A stretch of 64,000 nt of DNA from Sphingomonas sp. BK580. GTDB lineage: Bacteria > Pseudomonadota > Alphaproteobacteria > Sphingomonadales > Sphingomonadaceae. This document shows positions 23,967-33,008 of this stretch, in pieces. The stretch's first letter is position 1. The number at the start of each line of letters is the position of its first letter. The position numbers and the translations under genes are program-made. Location of the stretch: the NCBI RefSeq assembly GCF_014194975.1, contig NZ_JACIAY010000002.1:1-64000 (forward strand), read 5' to 3'. The notes beneath the pieces are model-generated. The model was not told the DNA's origin. It saw only the letters and a program-made list of their open reading frames with translations, and did no database searches.

Positions 23967-24800
23967 CTACGCCCCGCCGGCGCGCGCCGTGGCGAGATGG
24001 TGGAGCACGATCCCCGAGGTGGTGGCGACGTTGAGCGAGTCGAAGCCCTGCGCCATCGCGATCCGCAGCGTGCGCGCCCGCGCCATCAGCGCCGGCGCCA
24101 GCCCAGGTCCCTCGGCGCCGAGCAGCACCGCACTGCGCGGCGCGGGTCGCCACGCCGGCAGCGCGGTCGCGCCCGCTGGGCTGAGCGCGACCGCCTCGAG
24201 GCCGAACCGCGCCAGCAGCGCGAGCGCGTCCTCGTCGCGCCCGAGCCGCGCGAACGGCACCGTCAACGCGGCGCCGACCGAGACGCGGATGGCCTTGCGA
24301 TAGAGCGGGTCGCAGCAGTCGGGGTCGAGCAGCACCGCGCCCGTGCCGAAAGCCGCGGCGTTGCGGAAGATCCCGCCCATGTTGTCGTGGTTGGCGATGC
24401 CGCTCAGCAGCAGCACGTCGCGTGGCGGCGTCGCGCCGCCCAGCAGCGCGTCGGCGGACAGGTCCGCGGCGCGCTGCCCGATCGCGAGCACGCCGCGGTG
24501 GAGCGGGAAGCCGGCGACCGCGTCGAGCACGCGTGGCGCGGCGAGATAGACCGGCGTGTCCTCGGGCAACCGCGCCAGGAGCGGCGCCAGCACCGCGGCG
24601 CGCTTGTCGGCGATCAGCAGCGAGGTAGCGCGATGGGTCGCGCTCTCCACCAGCTTCTCGAGCACGACGGTGCCTTCCGCGACGAAGAGGCCGCGTCGCC
24701 CGACGAGGTCACGCTCGCGGATGTCGCGATAGGGCTCGACGCGCGGGTCGGCAGGGTCGACGATCGGGATCAACTGGGGCACGGCGGTGCCGTATAGCAT
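23967..24800 (-). CDS. TrmH/SpoU family RNA 2'-O-methyltransferase
   Basis: The product is about 277 residues. An N-terminal substrate-binding region (GLFVAEGTVVLEKLVES) is followed by the SPOUT knot with its three motifs: NHDNMGGIFRNAAAFG, LLGAEGPGL and SLNVATTSGIVLHHL. The enzyme uses SAM to methylate a ribose 2'-OH in tRNA or rRNA; the target is not predictable. I chose the ATG at 24800, which gives the usual N-terminus with IxDPxDPRV-EPYRDI. It is divergent from the small gene at 24849. Confidence 0.9.
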   Translation of the reverse strand: MLYGTAVPQLIPIVDPADPRVEPYRDIRERDLVGRRGLFVAEGTVVLEKLVESATHRATSLLIADKRAAVLAPLLARLPEDTPVYLAAPRVLDAVAGFPLHRGVLAIGQRAADLSADALLGGATPPRDVLLLSGIANHDNMGGIFRNAAAFGTGAVLLDPDCCDPLYRKAIRVSVGAALTVPFARLGRDEDALALLARFGLEAVALSPAGATALPAWRPAPRSAVLLGAEGPGLAPALMARARTLRIAMAQGFDSLNVATTSGIVLHHLATARAGGA

Positions 24801-24848
24801 CGGACGCGCCGTGCCACCCAGGCCGGCAGCATGGCGGAGCGACGGCGG

Positions 24849-25106
24849 ATGAGTGACGATCACGCGCGCGGGCAGCGCGACGGCCTCCGGCTCGCGCTCG
24901 CCCTCCTCGCGGCGGAGGAGGAGAAATGGGCCGCGCTGCTGGGCGAGAGCCGCTCCGGGCGGACCAACCAGGTGCGCGCCGTGCGCCACAAGACGCTCCA
25001 GGTGGCGCAGCGCCGCGTCCGGACCGCGCTCAACCGGCTGACCCCGCGGCAGGGCGAGACCATCGACGCGGAGCTCGCCGCCGCGCTCGACACGATCGGC
25101 TTGTGA
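24849..25106 (+). CDS. Small hypothetical cytoplasmic protein
   Basis: The product is 85 residues (91 from an ATG at 24831). It is highly charged and helical (ALLAAEEEKWAALLGE, then VRAVRHKTLQVAQRRVRTALNRL). No motif is recognised. It is divergent from the TrmH gene. The codon bias fits a real gene, but no family supports it. Confidence 0.5.
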   Translation: MSDDHARGQRDGLRLALALLAAEEEKWAALLGESRSGRTNQVRAVRHKTLQVAQRRVRTALNRLTPRQGETIDAELAAALDTIGL

Positions 25107-25165
25107 GGAGCGAGGTGCGGCGCAGACGAGGCTTGTGAGGGTCGACGTCCGCGCCGCCGATGCCG

Positions 25166-25250
25166 GACCGTGCTCCCGCGCAGGCGGGACCCCAGACCGG
25201 CGCGCGGTATGGTAGGCGGCCCCGGACACCGGCGTTCGCCGGCGCACGCT
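25166..25250. repeat. Palindromic intergenic repeats
   Basis: Two hairpin-forming stretches, 'ctcccgcgcaggcgggac' at 25173-25190 and 'accggcgttcgccggcg' near 25228-25244, lie in the gap 25107-25398. They are of the intergenic palindrome type seen repeatedly in the core half of the window. They may also terminate transcription of the gene at 24849. Confidence 0.5.
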
Positions 25251-25398
25251 GGCGGTTCAGGCGAGGATCGAGCGGACTCCGACCCAGGCGGGCTCTTCGC
25301 TGCCACGGCGCGCCTCTTCTGTAGCGCCAGATCGGCTGGCCGGGCGCCCGCGATCTGCCTTCTCTCCTAGCGCAACATGGTGTCCCGCCCGTGACCGC

Positions 25399-25677
25399 TC
25401 AGCGGCGGCGCGTGCCGCGGCCGCGAGTCATCGGATCGGGGCGGGGCGGGGGAGTCCAGCCGGGCGGCGGCGTGACACGCTGCTGGCTCGTGCCCAGCCC
25501 CATCGCGCCGGGGCGCTGGCGTTCCAGCCCGCTGAGGTCGGCGGCGGCCGCGTCTTCCGCGCTCGCGCCGCCGCGCAGCAGGGTGATCCGATCGCGCAAC
25601 CGGCGCGCCTCCTCGAAGTCGAGCGCGGCGGCGGCGGCCTCCATCGCGGCGTGCAGCTCGGCGATCGTCTCGCTCAT
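25399..25677 (-). CDS. UvrB/UvrC motif protein
   Basis: The product is 92 residues. Residues about 4-36 are the UVR motif helix pair (IAELHAAMEAAAAALDFEEARRLRDRI). This motif links UvrB and UvrC in nucleotide excision repair and also occurs in small stress proteins. The rest is a Pro/Arg-rich tail (TPPPGWTPPPRPDP). It probably follows the antiporter gene on one transcript, with a 7-base gap. The precise role is unknown. Confidence 0.8.
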   Translation of the reverse strand: MSETIAELHAAMEAAAAALDFEEARRLRDRITLLRGGASAEDAAAADLSGLERQRPGAMGLGTSQQRVTPPPGWTPPPRPDPMTRGRGTRRR

Positions 25678-25684
25678 GTCCGGA

Positions 25685-27337
25685 TCACAGCCCCTTCCGC
25701 GTCAGGCGCGCGTCGGCGAGATCGAGCTCGCGGCCGAGCTGCTCCGCCAGCGTCAGCCCGATCTCGCGGCGGCGGCCCAGCTCGAAGAGCGCCTGGCGCT
25801 CGGCGCGCACTGCCGCGAGGCGGAGCTCGCGCTCGATCTCCTTGTCCTGCGAGCGCTCGTCGCGCGCGCCGCTGTCCTCGTCGAGGTGGGCGATACGATC
25901 GCGATACTGCGCCATCAGCCGGGCGGCGACGTCGGTGTAGCGATCGGCGTCGCCGCGGTCCTGCGCCATGGCGTGCTGGACCCGCTCGATCGCGGCGATC
26001 GCCGCCTCGGCGGTGACGACGCGGGCGCGGTCGCGCTCGCCCGCGGCGCCTTCCTCGGGGGGGAAGGTCAGCCCGCGCAGCAGCAGCGGCAGCCCGCCCG
26101 CGGCGATCGCGAGCGACGCGAGGATCACGCCCGAGGCGAGCAGGATGACGAGGTCGCGCGCGGGGAAGTCGGCGCCGCTCGGCAGCGCCAGCGGCAGCGT
26201 CAGCGCACCCGCCAGCGTGATCGCGCCGCGCGCGCCCGCCACCGACATGGCCGCGATCACGCGCCGCGGCGGACTGCCCTTGGGACCGTCGCCGCGCTGT
26301 TTGGCGCGATAGAGCGTCAGTTGCAGCGCGACCCACACCCAGCAGTAGCGCAGCGCGGCGAGCACCGCGACGATCGCGGCGACATAGCCGAGCAGCCACC
26401 CGAGGCTGTCGTGCCCCGTGCCCGCCACGGCGGCGCGCGCGCCGGCGAACAGCGCGGGCAACTGCTCGCCGAGCAGCACGAAGATCACGCCGTTGAGCGT
26501 GAACTGCAGCATGTCCCATACCGCGCGGCGGCGGATCCGCGTCGCCGCGCTCACCGCGACGCCGCTGCCGACGAAGGTCATCGCGATGCCCGCGGCGGCG
26601 GCGGCGAGCACGCCCGAGGCGTGGACATGCTCGGCGGCGAGATAGGCGCCGAACGGGATCAGCAGGCTGACGAGGATGTTCGAGCCCGCGTCGTCGCCGC
26701 CGGTGCGGCGCGCTACCAGCGACTTGCCGCCGATCGCCAGCCAGGTCACGCCGGCGCCGATCGCGACCCCGGCGAGCGCCATCCAGGCGAAGGTGCCGAG
26801 CGCCTCGCCGAGCGAGAAGGTGCCGCTGAGCGCGGCGGCGATGGCGAAGCGCAGGCAGACCAGCCCCGAGGCGTCGTTGAGCAGCGACTCGCCCTCGAGG
26901 ATGTGCATCATGCGCTTGGGGATCGGCACCTTCTGCGCGATCGCGCCGACCGCGATCGGGTCGGTCGGCGACACCACCGCGGCGAGCGCGAAGGCGACCG
27001 CCAGCGGCATCGCCGGGATCAGCCAGTGGACGAAGAAGCCGAGCCCCAGCACGGTGAGGAACACCAGACCGAGCGCGAGCCCGAGCACCGCGCCGCGGTC
27101 GCGGAGCAGCTCGTCCTTGGGGATGCGCCAGCCGTCGAGGAACAGCAGCGGCGGGACCAGCAGCAGGAAGAACAGCTCGGGATCGAGCTCCACGCGGATG
27201 CCGGCGAAGGCACCGATCAGCGCGCCGAGCGCGATCTGGACCAGCGGGCGGGGGAGAGCGGAGGGCAGAAGTCGCGAGACGGTGCCGCTGACGACCACCG
27301 CCAGCAACAGGAACAGGCACAGGGTGACGACTTCCAA
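25685..27337 (-). CDS. CPA1 family Na+/H+ antiporter
   Basis: The product is about 550 residues. Some 11-12 membrane helices fill the first 410 residues, with the CPA1 signature VSPTDPIAVGAI and GESLLNDASGLV near residues 130-165, which carries the ion-binding Asp residues. A hydrophilic C-terminal tail of about 130 residues rich in Arg and Glu follows. It exchanges Na+ or K+ for H+ at the inner membrane. I chose the TTG at 27337 because 'gggagaa' lies 10 bases upstream and the first helix then starts at once; an upstream start would add 21 polar residues. Confidence 0.9.
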   Translation of the reverse strand: MEVVTLCLFLLLAVVVSGTVSRLLPSALPRPLVQIALGALIGAFAGIRVELDPELFFLLLVPPLLFLDGWRIPKDELLRDRGAVLGLALGLVFLTVLGLGFFVHWLIPAMPLAVAFALAAVVSPTDPIAVGAIAQKVPIPKRMMHILEGESLLNDASGLVCLRFAIAAALSGTFSLGEALGTFAWMALAGVAIGAGVTWLAIGGKSLVARRTGGDDAGSNILVSLLIPFGAYLAAEHVHASGVLAAAAAGIAMTFVGSGVAVSAATRIRRRAVWDMLQFTLNGVIFVLLGEQLPALFAGARAAVAGTGHDSLGWLLGYVAAIVAVLAALRYCWVWVALQLTLYRAKQRGDGPKGSPPRRVIAAMSVAGARGAITLAGALTLPLALPSGADFPARDLVILLASGVILASLAIAAGGLPLLLRGLTFPPEEGAAGERDRARVVTAEAAIAAIERVQHAMAQDRGDADRYTDVAARLMAQYRDRIAHLDEDSGARDERSQDKEIERELRLAAVRAERQALFELGRRREIGLTLAEQLGRELDLADARLTRKGL

Positions 27338-27480
27338 GATCCGGTTCTCCCGCTGATAGGCTCTTTCTAAGACGTGCGCGCCGGTGGGGGTTCCCTCCAC
27401 GGTACGGAAGGTGGGGGCAGCAGCGACTCAACCGAACTGCTCGGCGGCAGGATCACGGCGCTGACGCTCCACACACGCAA

Positions 27481-27576
27481 CCTGTTCCCCGGCGAAAGCC
27501 GAGGCCCAGGCGGGAGACGCGGGTGAGTCTCACGACAGCTTTCCCACCTGGGCCCCGGCTTCCGCGGGGGAACAGG
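27481..27576. repeat. Palindromic intergenic repeat
   Basis: Imperfect inverted repeat of about 35 bp: cctgttccccggcgaaagcc at 27481-27500 continuing to 27515, against a mirror arm at 27541-27576 ending 'gggggaacagg'. It lies between dcd and the antiporter gene and can form a long hairpin, probably also terminating dcd. Confidence 0.7.
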
Positions 27577-27602
27577 AGAGGCAAAGGGTGACTCGCCAAC
27601 CC

Positions 27603-28157
27603 TCACAATCGCGGCAGAGTCACCCCGCGCTGCCCCATATATTTGCCCGCCCGGTCGGCGTAGCTGATCTCGCAGGGCTCGTTGCCCTGGAGGAACAGGA
27701 ACTGGCACGCGCCCTCGTTGGCGTATATCTTGGCGGGCAGCGGCGTGGTGTTCGAGAACTCCAGCGTGACGTGCCCCTCCCAGCCCGGCTCGAGCGGGGT
27801 GACGTTCACGATGATGCCGCAGCGCGCGTAGGTCGACTTGCCGAGGCAGATCACCAGCACGTCGCGCGGCACGCGGAAATATTCCACCGTCCGCGCCAGC
27901 GCGAAGCTGTTCGGCGGGATGATGCACACGTCGGTCTTGCGGTCGACGAAGCTGTTCGAGGCGAAGTCCTTCGGGTCGACGATCGCGTTGTCGACGTTGG
28001 TGAAGATCTTGAACTCGTCGGCCACGCGTGCGTCATAGCCGTAGCTCGACAGGCCGTAGCTGATGCAGCCGTCGCGGCGCTGCGCCTCGACGAAGGGCTC
28101 GATCATGCCCTCGCCCTGCGCGCGCTCGCGGATCCAGCGGTCCGACAGGATCGACAT
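27603..28157 (-). CDS. dcd: dCTP deaminase
   Basis: The product is 184 residues, exactly the usual length. It has the family start (MSILSDRWI), the [11 protein letters not shown] segment, the active-site region [20 protein letters not shown] with the catalytic Glu nearby ([15 protein letters not shown]), and the C-terminal lid [14 protein letters not shown]. It deaminates dCTP to dUTP as a homotrimer in the cytoplasm, feeding dTTP synthesis. It is a single gene with hairpin-rich gaps on both sides. Confidence 0.97.
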   Translation of the reverse strand: MSILSDRWIRERAQGEGMIEPFVEAQRRDGCISYGLSSYGYDARVADEFKIFTNVDNAIVDPKDFASNSFVDRKTDVCIIPPNSFALARTVEYFRVPRDVLVICLGKSTYARCGIIVNVTPLEPGWEGHVTLEFSNTTPLPAKIYANEGACQFLFLQGNEPCEISYADRAGKYMGQRGVTLPRL

Positions 28158-28264
28158 ACAGGCTCTCCCAGGTGAGCGGACGCTTTCGGCGCTGCGCCGG
28201 ACGAGCGCAAGGGGGGTGTCTGTCGTCGGGTCGCCCCACTAACCCGTTCGCTTCGAGTAGCCGT

Positions 28265-28338
28265 CGAGCTTGCCGAGACGGCGTATCGAGAAGGTGCCGC
28301 AGGTGGCGCGCTCTCGATACGCGCTCTCGACAAGCTCG
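28265..28338. repeat. Large inverted repeat
   Basis: Two arms of about 34 bp, beginning 'cgagcttgccgagac' and ending 'tctcgacaagctcg', flank a short centre. The inner part includes an 11-bp perfect pair, gcgtatcgaga at 28281-28291 and tctcgatacgc at 28312-28322. Next to it, 28340-28420 has irregular repeats of 'gaacggnngagga'. No gene is seen in 28158-28430. Confidence 0.7.
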
Positions 28339-28430
28339 ATCGCTACTCGAGCCGAACGGTTGGAGGAACGAACGGAGGAGGAGGGCCGAACGGTAGCGGA
28401 GGGCCAAACGGCAGAGGCCCAGCCTCCCGC

Positions 28431-29789
28431 TCACCCCCGCGGCAGCGTGATGGTCGCGACCAGCCCGCCGCCGTCGCGCGCGGCGAGCACGATCGCGCCG
28501 CCGGCCTCCTCGACGATCGCGCGCGCCAGCGCGAGCCCCAGGCCGATCCCGCCGGTCTCGCGGTTGCGCGACGTCTCCAGCCGGATGAAGGCGCCGAACA
28601 CGTCGTCCAGTCGGTCCGCCGGGATGCCGGGCCCGCGGTCGGCGACGACGATCGCCGCGCTCGCCGCCTCGGCGCGCAGCGACACTTCCGCGGCGCCGGC
28701 ATATTTCACCGCATTCTCGATCAGGTTGCGCACCGCGCGGCGGATCAGCGACGGGCGCAGCCGCATCCGCAGCCGCGCGGCCTCCTCGAACGCGACATCG
28801 TCGCCCAGGTCGCGGAAGTCCTCCACCACCGCGTCGACCAGCGCGGCGAGATCGACCTCGGTCTCGGGCTCGCTCGGGCGGCCGAGCCGCGCCAGCGACA
28901 GGATGTCCTCCAGCGTGCGGTTCATCTCGGCGATCGTGTCGGCCATGCGCGCGCGGTCCTGCTCGTCCTCGACCGACTCGATCCGCACGCGCAGCGCGGC
29001 CAGCGGGGTGCGCAGGTCGTGGCCGATCGCGCCGAGCATGCGGTCCTTCTCGTCGAGCATCGCGGTGACGCGCAGGCTCAGCGCGTTGAAGGCGGCGATC
29101 ACCGCGGCGACGTCGGGTGGCCCCTCCTCCTCGAGCGCGCGCGGCGGGGTGCGCGGCGAGTAGGCGCGCGCCGCGGCGGCGAGCTCGCGCAGCGGGCGCG
29201 AGATCCGACGCGCCACCCACAGCACCGGCAGCAGCACCATGCCGTACAGGATCAGCGTCTGCGCCAGCAGCCGCCAGAACAGCCGCGTGTCGCCGCGCGG
29301 CAGTCCGCCCGCCAGCACCAGCCAGCGCCCGCCGGGCTGCTGCGCGGCGACCACGATCGTCTCCGGGGGCGGCTCGGGGCCGTGGCGCGCGGCCATGCGG
29401 CGCTCGAACCGGCTGAGCGGCACCTGATAGGTGCCCGGCGGCGCGATCGCCACCTCCACCCGGCGCATCCGCACGCCGAACTCGTCGAGCTGCGCGCGCA
29501 CTTCGCGCGCCATCTCGGGCTGCGCTGCCATCTCGGCGGTGATCGGGCTGCGCGCGGCGACTCGGACGCGGCCGCGATCGGGCGCGATGCGGCGCCCGCT
29601 CGCTTCCTGGTCGAGCGCGTCGGCGAGGCGGAAGGCGGCGGGGCGTGACGCCTGCGCGACGCGGAAGCTGCTCCGCTCGCGCAGCAGCAGCGCGAGGTTG
29701 ATCGCCTGCGCCACGAACAGGGCGAGCGCGACCAGCAGCGCCATCTGCCCGGCGAGGCTGCGCGGCCAGGGCAGGCGGCGCCAGGTCAC
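28431..29789 (-). CDS. Sensor histidine kinase
   Basis: The product is 452 residues. A first membrane helix is at about 14-36, a periplasmic domain of about 130 residues follows, and a second helix is at about 175-193. Then come a HAMP linker, the H-box GAIGHDLRTPLAALR with the phosphorylated His near 257, the N-box RNLIENAVKYA, and G boxes VADRGPGIP and GGIGLGLALARAI. It autophosphorylates in response to an envelope signal and passes the phosphate to the regulator 19 bases upstream on the same strand. The layout is EnvZ/OmpR-like. The signal is unknown; the nearby EF-hand gene hints at calcium or the envelope, but that is only inference. Confidence 0.93.
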   Translation of the reverse strand: MTWRRLPWPRSLAGQMALLVALALFVAQAINLALLLRERSSFRVAQASRPAAFRLADALDQEASGRRIAPDRGRVRVAARSPITAEMAAQPEMAREVRAQLDEFGVRMRRVEVAIAPPGTYQVPLSRFERRMAARHGPEPPPETIVVAAQQPGGRWLVLAGGLPRGDTRLFWRLLAQTLILYGMVLLPVLWVARRISRPLRELAAAARAYSPRTPPRALEEEGPPDVAAVIAAFNALSLRVTAMLDEKDRMLGAIGHDLRTPLAALRVRIESVEDEQDRARMADTIAEMNRTLEDILSLARLGRPSEPETEVDLAALVDAVVEDFRDLGDDVAFEEAARLRMRLRPSLIRRAVRNLIENAVKYAGAAEVSLRAEAASAAIVVADRGPGIPADRLDDVFGAFIRLETSRNRETGGIGLGLALARAIVEEAGGAIVLAARDGGGLVATITLPRG

Positions 29790-29808
29790 GCGGCGCTCAT
29801 CGCCGCGC

Positions 29809-30546
29809 TCACAGCCGCGTCACGTCGGTGGAGAGCGCGTAGCCGCCGCCCCACACCGTCTTGATGATCTCGGGCGCCTTGGGATCGGCCTCGATCTTGC
29901 GGCGCAGCCGGCTCACCTGATTGTCGATCGCGCGGTCGAACGCCGCCGCCTCGCGCCCCTGCGTCAGGTCGAGCAGCTGGTCGCGCGTCAGCACCTGGCG
30001 CGGGCGCTGCACCAGCGCGAGCAGCAGGTTGTACTCGCCGGTCGACAGCGGCACCGACACGCCCTCGCGGTCGACCAGCGCGCGCTCGCCGGTCTTGAGC
30101 AGCCAGCCGGCGAAGGCATAGGCGCCGCTCTCGGGGGCGTGCTGCCGCACCGCGCCGCCCGCGGTGCGGCGCAGGACGACCTTGATCCTTGCCGCCAGCT
30201 CGCGCGGCGAGAAGGGCTTCACGACATAATCGTCCGCGCCCATCTCGAGCCCGACGATGCGGTCGGTCTCCTCGCTCTTGGCCGTGAGCAGGATCACCGG
30301 CGTCTCGCCGGTGGCGCGGATGTGGCGGCACAGCGACAGCCCGTCCTCGCCCGGCATCATGATGTCGAGCACGACGAGGTCGATCGCATAGGCGGCCATG
30401 CGCGTCCGCGCGCTCTCCGCGTCGCCCGCCTGGGTGACGCGAAAGCCCTGCTTGGTGAGGTAGACGGCGAGCGGCTCGCGGATCGAGCGCTCGTCGTCGA
30501 CCAGCAGCAGATGCGGGGTGTCGGCCATGTCGTCGGGGCCTGCCAT
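29809..30546 (-). CDS. OmpR-type response regulator
   Basis: The product is about 245 residues. A receiver domain has LLVDDE at the start, the phosphorylated Asp in VVLDIMMPGEDG near residue 61, the switch Thr in ILLTAKS and the Lys in DDYVVKPFSPREL. A winged-helix DNA-binding domain of the OmpR/PhoB kind follows, ending IIKTVWGGGYALS. It is the partner of the downstream kinase. The ATG at 30546 is preceded by 'caagg'; an ATG at 30528 is also possible. Confidence 0.93.
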   Translation of the reverse strand: MAGPDDMADTPHLLLVDDERSIREPLAVYLTKQGFRVTQAGDAESARTRMAAYAIDLVVLDIMMPGEDGLSLCRHIRATGETPVILLTAKSEETDRIVGLEMGADDYVVKPFSPRELAARIKVVLRRTAGGAVRQHAPESGAYAFAGWLLKTGERALVDREGVSVPLSTGEYNLLLALVQRPRQVLTRDQLLDLTQGREAAAFDRAIDNQVSRLRRKIEADPKAPEIIKTVWGGGYALSTDVTRL

Positions 30547-30577
30547 AGCTGATGCCTTGATGGGAAGGGCCGCAGTG

Positions 30578-31243
30578 TCAGTCGCGCTCGGGCGCGGCGC
30601 CGTCGTGCGGGTCGCCTCCCTCACCCTCGCGTCCGCCGCCGCGTGGGCCGGGGCCGCGCAGGTCGCCGTCGGGGCCGACGCGGCGCGCGCGCATCATCAG
30701 CCGCATCGCCTCGCGCTCCTGCTGGTCGACGCGGCCGTCATGGTTGGTGTCGGCGCGGTCGAACATGCGCAGCGCACGCTCGCGGAACTGCTCGCGCGTC
30801 ATCTCGCGCGGGGCGCGGCGGTGAGGGCGGTCACCGCGCTCGTGCCGGTCGCCGTCGCGCTCCGCGCCGGGCGGCGGGGGCGGCGGCGGCGCGTCCGCAC
30901 CCGGCGGGGGCGGCGGCGGCGGAGGGCCGTTCTCGCCGGGCGGCGGCGCCATGTCGCCGCGCGGGCGGTGCGGCGGTCGGAACGCGCGGCGCTCGTCGCG
31001 ATCGATCTTGCCGTCGCCGTTGGTGTCCATCGCGGCGAAGCGGCGGTCGGCCTCGGCCGCGGCCTCCTCGCGCGTCACCACGCCGTCGCGGTCGGCGTCG
31101 GCGGCGGCGAGCGGGTCGTGCGGCCCCATCGGGCGTGGCGGCGGCGCGTCCGCCCGCGCCGCGGGCAGGTCCTGCGCGAGCAGCGGCGCGGCACTGGTAA
31201 GCGCGGCGGCGCCGAGCACCGCGGCGGAGAGCAAGGTCTTCAT
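30578..31243 (-). CDS. Secreted EF-hand protein with proline-rich linker
   Basis: The product is 221 residues. A signal peptide (MKTLLSAAVLGAAALTSAAPLLAQ) sends it to the periplasm. Three clear EF-hand loops are seen: DADRDGVVTREE, DTNGDGKIDRDE and DTNHDGRVDQQE, with a Pro/Gly-rich region (PPPPPPPPGADAPP and similar) between the second and third. It should bind calcium. It lies 31 bases upstream of the response regulator start on the same strand, so it is likely the first gene of that operon. Confidence 0.88.
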   Translation of the reverse strand: MKTLLSAAVLGAAALTSAAPLLAQDLPAARADAPPPRPMGPHDPLAAADADRDGVVTREEAAAEADRRFAAMDTNGDGKIDRDERRAFRPPHRPRGDMAPPPGENGPPPPPPPPGADAPPPPPPPGAERDGDRHERGDRPHRRAPREMTREQFRERALRMFDRADTNHDGRVDQQEREAMRLMMRARRVGPDGDLRGPGPRGGGREGEGGDPHDGAAPERD

Positions 31244-31356
31244 CGGATACACCCCTCGACACGTTCGACGGGGCTCGGGCCCCATCAGTGTCGCGGCACT
31301 AGGCCGCGTGTGTCGCGCCGGGATGTCGGAGCGCCGGAATATTGTCGCGATTTGTA

Positions 31357-32157
31357 TCAGCCGAAGATCGCGACCGACTGGGTCTGCTCGGCGACCGCGC
31401 GGCCGTCCGCGTCCCAGATCGCCATCTGCTGCGACGAGGCGCCGTCGCGCGCGTGGTCGGTGGCGGAGCGCAGCAGCCACCAGCCGTCGCGCGTCGCCGG
31501 CGCGGGGGCGAGCAGGTTGAGCTGCCAGGTCATCGAGCTCACCGGCGCGCCGACGCCGAGCAGCCGCAGCGCCGCGGGCGGCAGGCAGTCGCCGATCGCC
31601 AGCAGCTCGACCTCGGGATGGAGCCCGTCGCGCTCGGCAAGCCGCGCCCAGCGTAGCCACGCCGCCGGATCGTCCTGGCCGGGCGGGTCGACGAACTCGA
31701 AGTGGCGCGTGAACGCCACCTGCGGGTGGCCGCCGCGCAGCACGCGGTCGTCGGGTCCGGGCGGAGCGGCCGCGGGCGCGGCGCCGCGCGTGTGCGCCAG
31801 CGCCTCGGGCAGCGCGCGCATGAAGACGAAGGTGCAGCGCACGCCGAGCCCGGCCTCGCCGCTCACCTCGGCGGCGACGAAGGCGGCGTTGCGCCCGCGC
31901 CGCAGCAGCGCGGCGGAGACCGTCACCGCCCCGGCGAGCGGCCCGACGAACGCCACCTGCGCCGAGCGTAGCGGCGGCAGCTCGCGCTCGAGCTGGTGCG
32001 CCGCGTGCAGCGCCAACGCCGTCGAGAGGCCGCCGAATGCGGTGCGGCCCTGCTGCCAATCGGGCGGGATCGCGCCGTGCCAGCGCGCCGCGCCGCCGTC
32101 GCGGACGAACGCGGCGAGCAGCTGGCCGAGCGGGGTGGGCGACGCTGGGTTGGTCAT
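31357..32157 (-). CDS. Acyl-CoA thioesterase, TesB-like
   Basis: The product is 266 residues, near the TesB length. It has two hotdog halves: the first with GRTAFGGLSTALALHAAH and RSAQVAFVGPLAGAVTVS, the second with SMTWQLNLLAPAP and SSQQMAIWDADGRAVAEQTQ near the end, the typical TesB ending. It hydrolyses acyl-CoA thioesters in the cytoplasm. The exact chain length preference is not predictable. It is a single gene facing away from the hydrolase at 32288. Confidence 0.87.
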   Translation of the reverse strand: MTNPASPTPLGQLLAAFVRDGGAARWHGAIPPDWQQGRTAFGGLSTALALHAAHQLERELPPLRSAQVAFVGPLAGAVTVSAALLRRGRNAAFVAAEVSGEAGLGVRCTFVFMRALPEALAHTRGAAPAAAPPGPDDRVLRGGHPQVAFTRHFEFVDPPGQDDPAAWLRWARLAERDGLHPEVELLAIGDCLPPAALRLLGVGAPVSSMTWQLNLLAPAPATRDGWWLLRSATDHARDGASSQQMAIWDADGRAVAEQTQSVAIFG

Positions 32158-32287
32158 CGCCTCACGCTAACGGCGGATCGCGACGGATCAATGCCGCGCG
32201 CCACGGCGGGGCGAGAAGAGTCGGCCGCGCGGCACGTCGGCCCCGTGGAGCCCGCTATGAAGGAGGCTGCGACGACGAGGAGATGAC

Positions 32288-32800
32288 ATGAGGCGCACGC
32301 TGCTGGTGATCGACGTCCAGAATGCCTATTTCGCGCGCGGCGCGCTGCCGCTGTGGCGCGCCGAGGCGGTGGAGGAGCGGATCGTCGCCGCGGTCGCCGC
32401 GGCGCGAGCGGCGGGCGATCAGATCGTGCTGGTCCGTCACGTCGCCGCCGGCGGTCCCTTCGCCGAGGACGAGCCCGGCAGCGTCATCCGCCCCGCCATC
32501 ATGGAGGTAGCGGAGGGCGCCGCGGTGATCACCAAGAGCTTCCCCGACGCGTTCCAGGAGACCGATCTCGGCGCGCATCTGCTCGACACCGGCGAGCTCT
32601 TCATCTGCGGCATGATGACGCAGAATTGCGTCACCTACACCGCGCTCGCGCCCGAGGCGACGGTGCTCGACCGCGGCGTGATCGGCGACCTGTGCACCGC
32701 GCCGACCGACTTCGTCCACCAGGTCGCGCTCGCCGCGCTCGGCTCGAAGATCCCGGTGGTCACCGCGGCGGAGGTGTGGCCGACGCGGGAGGGGGGATGA
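32288..32800 (+). CDS. Cysteine hydrolase, isochorismatase family
   Basis: The product is 170 residues. The catalytic triad is visible: Asp9 in VIDVQNAYF, Lys83 in ITKSFPDAF and Cys114 in MMTQNCVTYTA. Members hydrolyse amides or vinyl ethers such as nicotinamide, ureidoacrylate or isochorismate; the substrate here is not clear. The start follows 'gaggaga'. It is followed by hairpin repeats that probably end the transcript. Confidence 0.9.
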   Translation: MRRTLLVIDVQNAYFARGALPLWRAEAVEERIVAAVAAARAAGDQIVLVRHVAAGGPFAEDEPGSVIRPAIMEVAEGAAVITKSFPDAFQETDLGAHLLDTGELFICGMMTQNCVTYTALAPEATVLDRGVIGDLCTAPTDFVHQVALAALGSKIPVVTAAEVWPTREGG

Positions 32801-32839
32801 GGATCGCGACAACGTGACACCTCCCTCATGCCGGACTTC

Positions 32840-32905
32840 GGTCCGGGATCCACTCCTCCGCGAGAACGACGTTCTCGGATGGTGCGGCCCGGTGGATCCC
32901 GGACC
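32840..32905. repeat. Palindromic intergenic repeat
   Basis: A perfect 14-bp inverted repeat, ggtccgggatccac at 32840-32853 and gtggatcccggacc at 32892-32905. The loop contains a second hairpin (cgagaacgacgttctcg), and ccggac-ttcg-gtccgg at 32831-32846 forms another with a UUCG loop. Confidence 0.75.
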
Positions 32906-33008
32906 GACTCCGCGGTGACGACAGGAGGTGAGGGGAAGAGACGAGGGGGGCGGGCGGCGACGGCGGCATGCGCCCAGACCAAGCCTTCCCCGTCCTGATC
33001 GACTCGAC

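Noticed and set aside
25391..27370. Very long open frame on the + strand (about 659 codons)
   Set aside because: It lies opposite the antiporter gene and the UvrB/C-motif gene; the product is Arg/Ala/Gly-rich without any motif, as expected for the antisense frame of GC-rich genes.
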